Source: Hyperoodon ampullatus
Taxonomy: Eukaryota > Chordata > Mammalia > Artiodactyla > Ziphiidae
DNA: 64,000 nt
Direction: 5' to 3'
Assembly: GCA_949752795.1 (NCBI GenBank)
Contig: OX457065.1
Span: forward strand, 1,860,001-1,924,000
Part shown: in pieces, positions 23,601 to 36,400 of the stretch
Position numbering within the stretch: the first letter of the stretch is position 1
Layout of the letters: every line of letters begins with the position of its first letter
Notes under the pieces: generated by a model
What the model was told of the DNA's origin: nothing
Databases searched by the model: none
The model's input: only the letters and a program-made list of their open reading frames with translations
Made by a program: the position numbers and the translations under genes

Positions 23601-26600
23601 TACTGGTCTTCTAAAGTGCCCGTAATATAAACCAGCCGAAAAATATCTCGTACGGAGCAGGTAGCCAAATCATCTTGTTCTTACCTGATGGGTGGTTGCC
23701 ATGGTCAATTGCTACAAATAAATCCTCTTCTTTAGGCCCATCCTGCTCCACAGATAGGAAATTCCACTTTTTGTTGGACTAAGAAGCCTCCAGCCGCCCC
23801 AGTGCCACACTGGAAGAGGGCCTGTGAACAACAGAGTGTGCAGTTAACTGAGGCCGGCGTGTCCCCTCCTTGGAAACGCTGCTGCTCAGACTTGGCACGG
23901 TAACGGGCTAAATTATTTATCCAGGCGGAAAAGAGGGAAAGCAGTTAAGAGCTTCCTGAGTTTATAGCCTTGATCCCTGGGTTCATACTGAGACAGGAAA
24001 CAGGCCAGGCTACACAGGCAAAGAACAAAAAGGTTCCCTCTGAAGTCCTCTTATGTCTGCGTGAGTCCCAGCCAGGGTGAAAATAAGCTGTTCCCATCAA
24101 TCTTCTCGGATTCACTGAGTACCATGTGTCAGGCACTGTGAGATATAAGACAGGTGAAAAGTGGTCTTTGCCCTCAGTGAGCCTGTAACACATCCACTAG
24201 GCCAGAAGAAGCTGAGAGAAAGTTAACTTTCTGGTTCATTCACTCCAGACCCGCACATGTCAGGCACTGTGCTAGGTCCCGGGGTGCAGCACTGAAGGAA
24301 GATAGGAAACCATGTGATCATGGACGGAAGGACCATCCGACCAGCATGATGATGGGAAAAGGAGTTAAATAACACAAAAGAGGAAATGCCACGAGGTGTC
24401 ATGTGATTAATCTCTGAGTGACACATTGGGTAAAGGCCATGTGATGAGAGCAGTCTCGGTTCTGGTCTTGGTGTTGCTATAAACAACAGAGCCAAGCCCT
24501 CACCCACACCCCACTGCACTGACCCGTCCAGGACCCTCCACGGGTAGCCTGAGGCCAGCACTCTCCCAACTTTGATTGGTCGTGTAGACCAGGTCACCAG
24601 ATTGGGTCTGCATGGAATGACGTCACCGAAGAGAGGACTGTCTCTCCTTCCAGGGGATTCACCTCCACCCCAGGACCCACGCTTCAGATCAGGAAATATA
24701 GCCCTGACATTTAAGACCTTTCATTGTGGTACAAAAAAGGTCACCTACAAACTTGTGCTTCTTATTACAGTGGAATGGAAATTCTTATGCCATTACTTTC
24801 CCATGGAGCGTTGTACTTAAAGTCACAATTATGTAAATGATATTTCTGCTACTTGTTACAGTCTCTGGACTTCTGAGTGTAAGGTGTATCTCTTTTAAGG
24901 CACTTGTCATGATGTCGCTATCTGTTTATTTAATGTGGCCCTTTGCACCACATTAATTTCTTTTCTTTTTAAAGGTTTTTTTTGATGTGGACCATTTTTA
25001 AAGTCTTTATTGAATTTGTGACAATATTGATTCTGTTTTATGCCTTGATTTTTTGGCCGCGAGGCATGTGGGATCCTAGCTCCCCGACCAAGGATCGAAC
25101 CCTCACCCCCTGCACTGGAAGGCGAAGTCCCAATCACTGGACCGCCAGGGAAGTCCCCACCCCATTAATTTCTTAACAGCAAGAAACATACCTCACTCAT
25201 CTTTCTCAGCTCCTCATCACGAGCATGCTGCCTTGCGTGTAACAGGTAATCAGGGAATATCTACTGAATGAACTTTGTCGCTTAAAAATGGAAGACGCAT
25301 CACGCATCTGTGTTTGGGGCTTCCCTCTGACCCCCAAACCTGAAATTTACCAAAGATTGGCCCTGCTGTAATGGGGAAAAATTCCTGCCACTTAAGAAAA
25401 GAGGGAGAAGGACTTCCCTGGTGGTCCAGTGGTTAGACTCTGCGCTTCCGCTGCAGGGGGCCCGGGTTCGACCCCTGGTCGGGGAACTAAGATCCCGCAT
25501 GCCGTGCGGAGCGGGCAAAAATTAAAAATAAAATAAAATAAACAAGAAGAGAAGGAGAGACAGGCTGGCACTGATGGGGATGAAAAGGATGTTTGCCTCT
25601 CTAGCCAGGTCTGTGGAATCATAACGAACAGGAAGGCAGATGTCAGAACCGTGTCACCCTCACATTCAAGCCGGAAATTCTTCCTCTAAAGGGAGGGTTA
25701 TTGTGTGAGCCAGTGTTGGATGTTGTAGGTTATAAAGCCTGTGGTGGAATCAGCCTCATGGGTGAGCACAAACAGATAGAACACTATGGATAAAACGAGA
25801 TTAGCCTTGGCTATGGAGTCCACAGTAGACATTACCATTGCTTACAAATTATCTCAGAAGAAGCACCAGGCAACAGAAGCACACCAAGATCCATGAGCCT
25901 GAGATACAGACCCGGCAGAAAGGGGGCACTGCCCACGGGGACATCTCAGCTCTGGTCACCTCCTTTCTGTGTCACCCTCTGCAGGTGGAATCGGCTGCAT
26001 AGGTCGAGACAAGGGTCAGGTTCGGAAGTGCCTTGACGCGGTGGAGATCTACAACCCAGACGGGGACTTCTGGAGGGAGGGCCCACCCATGCCCAGCCCC
26101 CTGCTCTCACTTCGCACCAATTCTACCAACGCAGGAGCCGTGGACGGGAAGCTGTACGTCTGCGGGGGCTTCCACGGAGCAGGTACTGGTCAAGTTTTTT
26201 ATGTCGATCTTGACCTCCCTTAACTGACCCAACGAACAATCCTAAGAGCAGGGTGGACACTGGCAAAAGCAGTGACCTTGGGCAACTCACCAACCTCTGA
26301 GTTTGCACGTCTACAAAGTGGGGCTACGCCCTCCACGGGCTGTCATAAGAATTAAGTGAGATCTGGTCTGTAATGTGTCTGGCACACAGCAGACACACAG
26401 TAAACGTGAGCTGAACATGACAAGAGGAGAAATGGGGGAGGGAAGGCTAATGACAGATTGCAGGACTAAAGGAGAGATTTAAAAATATGAAGAGAGGGGC
26501 TTCCCTGGTGGGGCAGTGATAAGACTCTGTGCTCCCAATGCAGGGGGCCCGGGTTCAATCCCTGGTCGAGGAACTAGATTCCACATGCTTGCTGCAACTG

Positions 26601-27454
26601 AGAGTTTGCATGCCGCAACTAAGGAGCCCACATGCTGCAACTAAGAAGCCCGCCTGCCACATCTAAGACCTGGGGTAACCAAAATAAATAAGTAAATAAG
26701 TATTTTTTAAAAAATAAATAAAAATATGAAGAACACATGGAAATAGGGGAATGACCAGAAACACGGGGGGTTAGCTCTGCATTTATTGATCTTTACTGAA
26801 ATCCTGCCCTCGGAAAACTCTTACTCCCCACTACTGACACGAGAAATAAATTGCTTGAAAGCCTTTCTAAGATAATACCTAATCTACGTGTTTATTACCG
26901 AACTCAGCTTCCACATATCTAATTGCTACCATCATTGCAATCTACAGTACGGATTTATAATTTTTTAAAGTAACAGGGAGATTTTTATTTTTTAAAATAT
27001 TTGTTTATTTATTTGTTTATTTTGGTTGGCTGTGCCAGGTCTTAGTTGTGGCACACCGGATCTTTTAGTCAAGGCATGCGGGCTGTTGGTGGTGGCATGC
27101 AGAATCTAATTCCCCAACCAGGGATTGAACCGGGGCTCCCTGCCCTGGGAGCACAGAGTCTTACCCACTGGACCACCAGGGAAGTCCAGGGAGATTTTTA
27201 AATATGCACAAATTTAATAAGTAACTGTCTCCAAAGTTTGATTAGGTGCATCAGTAAATAAGGCAGGGCTTCCCTGGTGGCGCAGTGGTTGAGAGTCCGC
27301 CTGCCGATGCAGGGGACACGGGTTCGTGCCCCGGTCTGGGAAGATCCCACATGCCGCAGAGCGGCTAGGCCCGTGAGCCATGGCCACTGAGCCTGTGCTC
27401 CGGAGCCTGTGCTCCGCAAGGGGAGAGGCCACAACAGTGAGAGGCCCGCCTACC

Positions 27455-27492
<38 letters not shown>

Positions 27493-30400
27493 GAATGCAG
27501 TTACAGTAAAAATGACTAACAGTTTAATTCTAACCTTCCTAATAGAAGTACTAGGCCAGGACATATCCAGGAAAAACATGCCCCAGGAGTACGTACAATT
27601 TTGGAAGCATGCCCAATTAAAATAGAGCTGCCCCTGCAGCAAAACCAAGACTGCTATACACCTCCCTTTTTTTTTTTTTTTTTTTTTGCGGTACGGGGGC
27701 CTCTCACTGTTGTGGCCTCTCCCGTTGCGGAGCACAGGCTCCGGACGCGCAGGCTCAGCAGCCATGGCTCACGGGCCCAGCCGCTCCGCGGCATGTGGTA
27801 TCTTCCCAGACTGGGACACGAACCCGTGTCCCCTGCATTGGCAGGCGGACTCTCAACCACTGCGCCACCAGGAAAGCCCACCTCCCTTCATTTTTAAAGC
27901 ACGTAATTATATGTAAGTTAAAGAATAAAGTTTTCATTAGGAATTAAAAGAGACTTAGGCGGTAGATGAACCCAATACAATGAGTGGACCTTACTTGGCT
28001 CCTGATTCAAACAAATCTTCTGGAGAAAGATATTTTTCAGGTAATCTGGGAAATTTGAGTGTGGACTGGAGTATTAGATGATATTAAGGAATGGTTAATT
28101 TTGTTAGGTCACAATAATAATGGCATTGTAGTTTTATATGAAAGAGGAAGAAAAAGGAAAAACGTTATGAACGATGAGAGACTGTGTAGAAGTTTTTATG
28201 GATGAAAATGATATGCTGTCCGGAACTTGTGTTAATCTACTCCAGCAAATATTTTTTAAAAAGTGAAAGGGGGGCTTCCCCGGTGGCGCAGTGGTTGAGA
28301 GTCCGCCTGCCGATGCAGGGGACACGGGTTCGTGCCCCGGTCCGGGAGGATCCCACATGCTGCACGGAGCGGCTGGGCCCGTGAACCATGGCCGCTGGGC
28401 CTGCGCGTCCGGAGCCTGTGCTCCGCAACGAGGGAGGCCACAGCAGTGAGAGGCCCGCGCACCGCAAAAAAAAAAGTGAAAGGGGATGGGGGGCAAGAAT
28501 AGATTTTACAACGTTGGTAAAATGTTGATCATTTGTGAAAGCTGGATAATGGCTACAGGGGCTTTATTTACTAGATTTTTTTTTTTCTTTCCGTGCCACT
28601 CGGCTTGTGGGATCTTAGTTCCCTGACCAGGGATCGAACCCCGGGCCCTTGGCAGTGAAAGCGTGGAGCCCTAACCACTGGACTGACAGGGAATTCCCTA
28701 TTTACTGGTTTTTGTATTCTTGAAAGTCCCCATGATAAGAAGCTTCAATTTTTCTTTCTCTATTTGTTCTTCAGAGAACTTTACAAAACTTTTTTTAACG
28801 GTTCTAGTATCTTTTATATTACACATCACATGCTTGTGTAAAGGTAGTAACCTGTCACAGTAGCAAGAAACCTGGCAGGGCAAGGAGATCTTGTAAAGAC
28901 CCTTGTTGGAGCCCCGTGAGTGAGGAGGCCTTGGAGGAGACAGGAGAGCGCCCGGGTGCTGGACCACTCTCCCCACCACCCCACCACCCCACCAGGGCCC
29001 TGCTCTCCATGCCCTGGCTGCGGGCTTTCTCTTGACCAGAAGAGAAGGGCAGAGAATACAGAGGGCGGCCTCAGGGCCTCCAGTGCAGTGGGGGGTAATT
29101 AGTGTCTAAGGATCTAGAAGATACTCTCTTTTGCCTTGTTTCCTTGTCTTATCTTCCTTTGTATAATATTGAGTTAGAGAATTGATATCCCCAGTTTTTC
29201 AAGAATGTCTGAACCCACGCTCTGAGCCAATGTCTTTTCTTGGAACTGTAATGGACTCATAATGCTTCCAGCCAGAGAGAAAGGGATTTATTTACTATGC
29301 GAGCTCTCAAACTCCCTTTTAATTATTTGGTTTTAAGATGGAAGATTGTCCGGGATTAGCTGAGTGAGTTGTCAATGGGGTTTTATGGAAAACAGAACAA
29401 TTGTATAATAGCGTGCCCGTTACAAACTAGAGATCTCAGCGTCAGACCTAAAAACAGGCACTGAATTTTCTCTCCTTGTGTAACACAAACCTACTCATCC
29501 CATTTATTTACTCAAAAAACCACAGTCAAGAAAGTACTCTTTTAATCTGTTTAGTTAATTCCATAAAAATGTATTGAAACAAACTGTTTAGAGGCACTTG
29601 GGCTACAATTTTGAGATGCTCAACAGTTGATGGGAAATATAGACACCAAAACACGTAATAAACATAGTAACTGCATATTGGTTAAAACAGTAGGTTGAAC
29701 ACCTCAATTTTCTCCCACGTCCCACGAAAATGACAGTAAATGGAATGAACACAGTCAGACAAAGAGAAGAGGAGAGAGGGCAACAGCAACACAGTTTTGG
29801 AAGCAGGAAAGCAGACGGATGAATAACTGCCCAGACATGAGACAGTTCAGGGCTAACCTGGCAACAGGAAAAGGAAGCACAAACCACAGAACCCCAGGCA
29901 GTCCTGGGGGTGGACAAGTCTGGAAGAGGGAATGAAGGTGACGCTGAAAACACGAGGACAGCGGCAAGACGGGAAGACCCCAATCTCCTGCCCTTCCCTC
30001 GACACTGAGATAAAGCCCCTCCTGCACCCCAACAAAGACCGAAGCTAAGGATGGGGGTGGGGCAGGCAATCAGTACTAACAACAGGGAGCTGAAGAGAAC
30101 AGCTACATCCTGAATCTTGAGATCATCAGCTTTCTTCCTTTTCTGGCTCCCAGACGTGGGCAGCCATAACCTCCAGACAGGAGACTGGAAGATTCTTCTT
30201 TGGGAACCTGACCAGCCCCAAAATAAGGCAAAGCCAAATCACCCCATAGAGGACCTCACAGAAAAGGCTTCCGTGGTATCCCTCTCTTAAAGATGAGCGA
30301 ACAGCTGGGGATCATCAGACCTCTGAGGAAAGCATGTACAGAAAAGGCAGAAATCAAAACATAAAAGAAGAAAAGCACCTGGAGGAAACAGGCTGTGTCA

Positions 30401-33400
30401 GGAGGAGAAGCATCCTCGGAGAAATGAAAGAAAACGTGTGTCAGCGCAACAGGAAAAGGATACTTAAAAGAGTTCTTGGAGGTTAAAAATATGATAGCAG
30501 AAATTATATATACAATAGAAAACTTGGAGTGTAGAGTGGAAGAAAATTCTCAGGAACTAGAGCAAAAAGCAATCAGATAGAAATGAGAGAAAGAGAAAGT
30601 AAATCCATGAGGTCCAATGGTTGAATAGGAGTTTCAGTAAAAAAAAAAAAAAAAAAAGAATAGAGAAAATGGAGGGACAAAACATCCATGAAATAAATTA
30701 GGAAAATTTCCCAGAACTAAAGTTACCAGTTGAAACACCTCATCCCCAGCAGAGTGGAAGAAAGCGGACACGGAGTAAAGCACATCCCTGCAACGTCACA
30801 GAACGCTGGGGACAAATGAGGATCCTGAAAGCTGCCAGAGAGAAAGGACTCATCTCGTAGAAAGTGTCAGGAATCAGAACAGCACCACACTTAGGAAACG
30901 TGACACTGGAAGCTAGAAGAAACTTAAGCTAATGCTTCAGAAGCCCTGGAGGAAAGTTACCTTCCACCTACACTTCCGTGCCTGCTGAACCTCTAAGTGT
31001 GGGAGCACGGTCTCAGACATGCAATGTTCCCGAAATTTATCTCCTGTGCTCCCTTCTGTTAGGCTTTGCTTCCCGAAAACGAACACCTAAGCCAAGTACT
31101 AGTGGACAGGGGGCCAGGAGACAGGATTAAACACAGTGGAGGGAAGGACATTGAGGGGAGATCCAGGGATGACAGCTTGTACACTGGCCTGAACGGCCAG
31201 TTCAGAAGGCAGCTGGTCAAAGGCTCTGGGGGAGGGGACTTGCAGAAGAGAAAACTGACCAAATCTTCATGTTCTGCAAGATTTAGACACTTGGAGAAGA
31301 GCGATGAAAACTAACAAAAAATAAAACAATTGACTTGAGAGGAAACAAGCAGTTGTGCAGGAAAGGAGAGTGTGTCACCCGGTCATGTGTGAATAGCATT
31401 GATAACAATCACGTCTAGTCATGTCAGTGGTAAACACGGAGCCTCAACCGTTCGGGGGAGTGGGGCAGATACGGTGGGGATGTGGTAGAAAGCTGAAACC
31501 ACATTTTCTACAGTGGAAGTCAGGTGTGCATGGCTTCATCTGAGAAATCAAGAAGTTGCAATAGGGACTTCCCTCATGGTCCAGGGGATGCGGGTTCTAT
31601 CCCTGGTCGGGGAACTAAGATCCTACGGGCCATGGGGCAACTAAGCCCGTGTGCCACAACTACTGAGCTCAAGCGCCTCAACTACAGAGAAGCCCACGTG
31701 CCTCAGTGAAGATCCCGTGTGCCACAACTAAGACCCGACACAGCCAAAAAAAAAAATAATAAAAATAAAGAAAATAATAAAATAATAAAAATAATAAAGA
31801 AAATAATTTTAAAAAAAAGAAGTTGCAGTAGTATAAAATATGTTATTTACAGATGGCAGTGTTCAGTGCCAGAAGAACCAGCCAGGTTGAAAGGCAGAAA
31901 ATGGGGAGGTGGGTAGGAGATTTTTAAGGCCTGAACCTTGTTAAGCTATTTGGCTCTTTAAATCGTGCGCGTGTATAACTGATGAAACAAAAGCAAATTT
32001 GAGATACATAAATAGAGTACATGTAAGGGAGGAACAATGAGGGGAGTATTAAGGAAAATATCAGCAGGTGAGCCTGCAGGGAGGTAATCCTCTGTGGGTC
32101 TCATGCATCTCGGAGCACCTGGGAGCAGAGACACTGACTGCCTTTGTTCCGGAAGACCCTTTCAAGCGTGTTTGTACAGCAGACAACCTTAGAAAAGAGA
32201 GACGGTGTCTCCCTCCACGGCAAGGGCCATTATAAAAGCTTCCGGTTCCTAAGCTTAGGGCTCCCCTCCTACAAGGCAGCCCACTGATTGTACAGGTGTT
32301 GCCTGACACTCTCCATGCTGCCCCGTGGGATTTGCGGCTCAAATAACTGTACTTTTAAAATGCAGACACACTGGCTGCTGCTGTTGCTACGAGCGACCCC
32401 GTCCTTCCTCTATGACCAGGAGTTTCGTGCTGTAAAGTCTAAGACTCTTCACAGTTCTTGACAGAACTGTTGAGTTCTTTGACTCAGCAGAGGAAAGACA
32501 GAATCAAAAACTCTGTTCTCCACCCCCAGCACAGAGTGAGGAAGCCAACATTATGTTTCCAAAAGATCAGAGCTCATAACACCAACTCTTCACACACTTA
32601 CAGATTTCACAGAAGAGGAGGGAACATTTCCCAACTCTTTCTATGAAGCCGGAATTTCCCTGATACCAAAACTGGACAAAGACATGCCAGAAAACCACAG
32701 GCCAATATCCCTTATGAATACAGTTGCAAAAATGCTCAGTAAAATACTAGCAAGCTGAATGTAGCAACATACAAAAAGAATTATGCATTCTAACCAAGCA
32801 GGCTTTATGCCAGGAATGAAAAGTTGGTTCACCATACAAAAACTAATCAGTGTAATACACCGTATTAGGCAGACCTGCTCTAAAAAAAGAAAGTTACAGA
32901 AAATTCTTCAAATGAAAGGCAACTGGTATCACTGAGAAACCTGGAACCTCACGAATCCAGGAAGACAAAGAGAAATAGTGAACACCCGGGTAAATAAAAA
33001 AACACCCTGGACCAGGGCTCGAACCCATGTCCCCTGCATTGGCAGGCGGATTCTTAACCACTGCACCATCAGGGAAGTCCCAATACAGTGGTCTTTATCA
33101 AATCATTTCACCTCACAGACCTTCCACTTGCTTAATCTCATTTTTTAAAGTATTTTTCTTAAGAAAAAGAAAATAAAAAACTAATTTTCTTGAAAGCACC
33201 ATTTCCTATTTGAACTCCTGTGTATCTCGAAGGGTAAAACACATTCTATGTTTCTTATAAATAAGCCCAGGGAATTCCCTGGTGGTCTAGTAGTTAAGAC
33301 CCCACGTTCCCAGTGCAGGGGGAAGGGGTTCGATCCCCGTTCAGGGAACTAAGATCACGCGCAATGCACGGCACGGCCAAAGAAAAAAAAAAAGGCCCAG

Positions 33401-36400
33401 AATACTCAGAAGTTTGTTTATAGTCATTACTTGGGATGCCAATTACCCCTTGATCAAAAGTGGTTTTGTACATCCATTCCTTCAATCGGTGGAAAATATA
33501 AAATCTCTGATTAACTAACTGAATTTCCAGACAGCAGAAGGCTGTTTCTGTGCCACGTGATTTTACAGTATGCTGATGTACCGCAGGGGGCTGCAAAGGA
33601 CTCCCCACCATCCCAACCTCGTTCGCAGAGGCAACTGCACGTCCTCAGACAGTCGTGTGGCTTTGGTTCTGGTTTTGCCCAAACCGGGTCCCTCCTCTAA
33701 GAGGTGCTCACTGCGGTCGCGCCTTGGTTACACTCATCACCCTCTCCTTCCTGCTTGAGTCGGAGGCAGCTATATCACCCTTTTTGCTGACCGCTGGCTC
33801 ACCTCACTAGAGAGGGTAGGTAACACCCCCGCCTGAGGACAAGCGCACCAGCTGGACAAGCCAGGTCAGCCTGCGCTCAGTAACCCGTTTTATGATTTAT
33901 GATTGACTCACATACCTATTCATTCAAAATGCAGTGGAACTTGACATGGCTTATAGAGAGGCACACGACACAATAAGAGCAATTAAAATAAATCAGGGGG
34001 CTTCCCTGGTGGCGCAGTGGTTAAGAATCTGCCTGCTAATGCAGGGGACACAGGTTCGAGCCCTGGTCCCGGAAGATCCCACATGTCATGGAGCAACTGA
34101 GCCTGTGCGCCACAACTACTGAGCCTGTGCTCTAGAGCCCACGAGCCACAACTACTGAGCCCATGTGCCGCAACTACTGAGCCCACGTGCCGCAACTACT
34201 GAAGCCTGCGAGCCTAGAGCCCGTGCTCCGCAACAAGAGAAGCCACAACAATGAGAAGCCTGCACACTGCAACGAAGAATAGCCCCGCTCGCTGCAACTA
34301 GAGAAAGCCGGTATACAGCAACGAAGACCCAACTCAGCCAAAAAAAAAAAAAAAAAAAAAAAATCAGGAAATGGAATGAAGGTAAAATAAAGACATATAC
34401 ACACCACTATATATAAAATAGATAAACAACAAGGACCTACTGTACAGCACAGGGAACTCTTCTCACTACTCTATAATGACCTATATGGGAAAAGAATCTA
34501 AAAAAGAGGGCATGTATGTGTGTGTATAACTGATTCAGTTTGCTGTGCACCTGAAACTAACACAATATTGTAAATCAACTATACTCCAATATAAAATTTT
34601 TTAAAAAATTTAAGAGAAAAAAAAAAGCAAGCCAGATGGGGGTAAAGTCGCCAGCACTCTCATGCACTGGCTGTATAAGGACCACCAGTTCATCTCTGGT
34701 CCCTCTAGAGGCCAGAGTTGAAAGGACCACACGCCCAGCTACAGATTTGCAGTGTCCTCAGAGGGGAATAAACCACTGCTAGAGGGGCACAGCTTTTAAA
34801 CGTGGAGAATTTCTCCCCGTAGCCTCATATAAGGCAGTGGGAAATGTCCTCAATAATATTCCTGTAATAAATCAAATGCAAGTCAGCATTTCACCAAAGA
34901 GCACGTCAGGAAAAAAAAACTCTATAAGGGACTAAAAAATATCCCACGCTTTCAGTTTTCTGACAGTCTCACTGAATTGAACGATGAGATCTAGACTAAG
35001 GTGGTGCTTCTCAAGTTTGTCCACTGGAGTATATCCAACAACAGGGAGCAGCCCTATGGCACGTGGGGCTACAGCTGAGGCGTCTGCCACACCCACAGCA
35101 TGTCTTTGGCATTCTCATCTTCAAACGCTCACGCGAATTCTTTATTTGCTTCGTATAAAATAACGTTTTCAACTGCTGACCCCTGGAGGCGGCCGGCCTC
35201 CGGGAGAGTTCCTGACTCCTCGAGTTAGTAAGATGCTGTTGCATTAAGTGTCTGTTTTTGGAGAATTAACTGAACTGAAACGAGCTGACACTGAATTCAG
35301 CCACCGGTTTCTTCTTCCTTGTGAGAGGATAACGTTTCAGGAGCCCAGGCTCACACACACGGGTAGGTACACAGCTCGCTCTCTGAGCTCCGTTAGGGTG
35401 GGAGCTTAGGAGAGCACCGGGACAGCCCACCGCGTGTGTGCTCTGTCAGGCGGTCCTGGCGGGAGCCCGGATCCCCGGGGTGCCTTCTTCCTGAGTCCCC
35501 GGCCACACCCAAGTCTGGGACGACTCAGTACACTCTCCCCTTCCCAGTCAAGAAAGCTCACTCATTATCTTCTTTACTTCTTTGACACTAATGCGGTAAT
35601 TTTCATTCCATGTGAATTAGAGATTTCTAGGAAAGATGGTAATACGCATACACCGTTTAAAAAAATACGTCTCCCCAATAAACACCGAAATGAGCAAAAG
35701 GAAGCAAAATTAATGAAGAAAACTCTGTCTACTCTAAAATTTTACAAGCCCCAGTCAGCATTAATTTGAATAAAGACATTGCAAGCCTTCATCCAGCTAA
35801 ACCAAACCAAAACGAAACAGAAACCCAGGTGTGGGAGTGGTAAAACACATGTTCCAAGACACCGGCAGTAAAGGACCCAGAGAAGGCTCCTCCACCTCAA
35901 CAGGAGGACGGGCAGGAAGAGGAAACGGTCGTCCTGGACGTCTGCCCCTCGATGGGCGGCCCCTGGGTCAGACCCGTCAGCCTCTCGCCGCCAGGGCTCT
36001 ACGGGGAATGGTGGTTTCCAGTACTGACGCCTGCCAGCAGCCGCAGCGAGAAGGCCAGTAGCAGCCCCCAGCCTGACTGGGCCACCCACACCCCTCTCAG
36101 CTGCCCTCAAGCTGCCGAGCTACCTTCCATCCAGTAAATCCCCACTTTGCTAAAGCCAGACAAAATTCGTGTCTGCTGGTGCCGCCAGGAACTCTAACGG
36201 ACTCAACAAGCAGATTCCTTTTGCACTTAACAACACAACTCAGAGACATATAAAACAGAAACTACACAAACCACAAGATAAATGGATAACTCCTCAAGAA
36301 CTGAATGGACTTTGAGACACCTGTCTCAGAAAGTCACAGACTCAAAAGATTTTTTTTTACAAAACTAAAGGAAAAAAGGATTTTGAGCTTCGTGTCTATG

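Larger units (their letters stand above)
9008..25984 (+). other. KBTBD12: KBTBD12 intron 3 (about 17 kb)
   Basis: This long intron is filled with SINEs, L1 relics, the ERV env relic and the U6/L1 chimera listed separately. I recognised nothing in 9010-10840, 11690-12440, 14830-16350, 16890-17630, 17830-18850, 19110-19780, 19910-22280, 22470-24960 or 25540-25984, apart from possible degraded MIR-like pieces. The open frames there are short and have no known domains. Confidence 0.8.
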
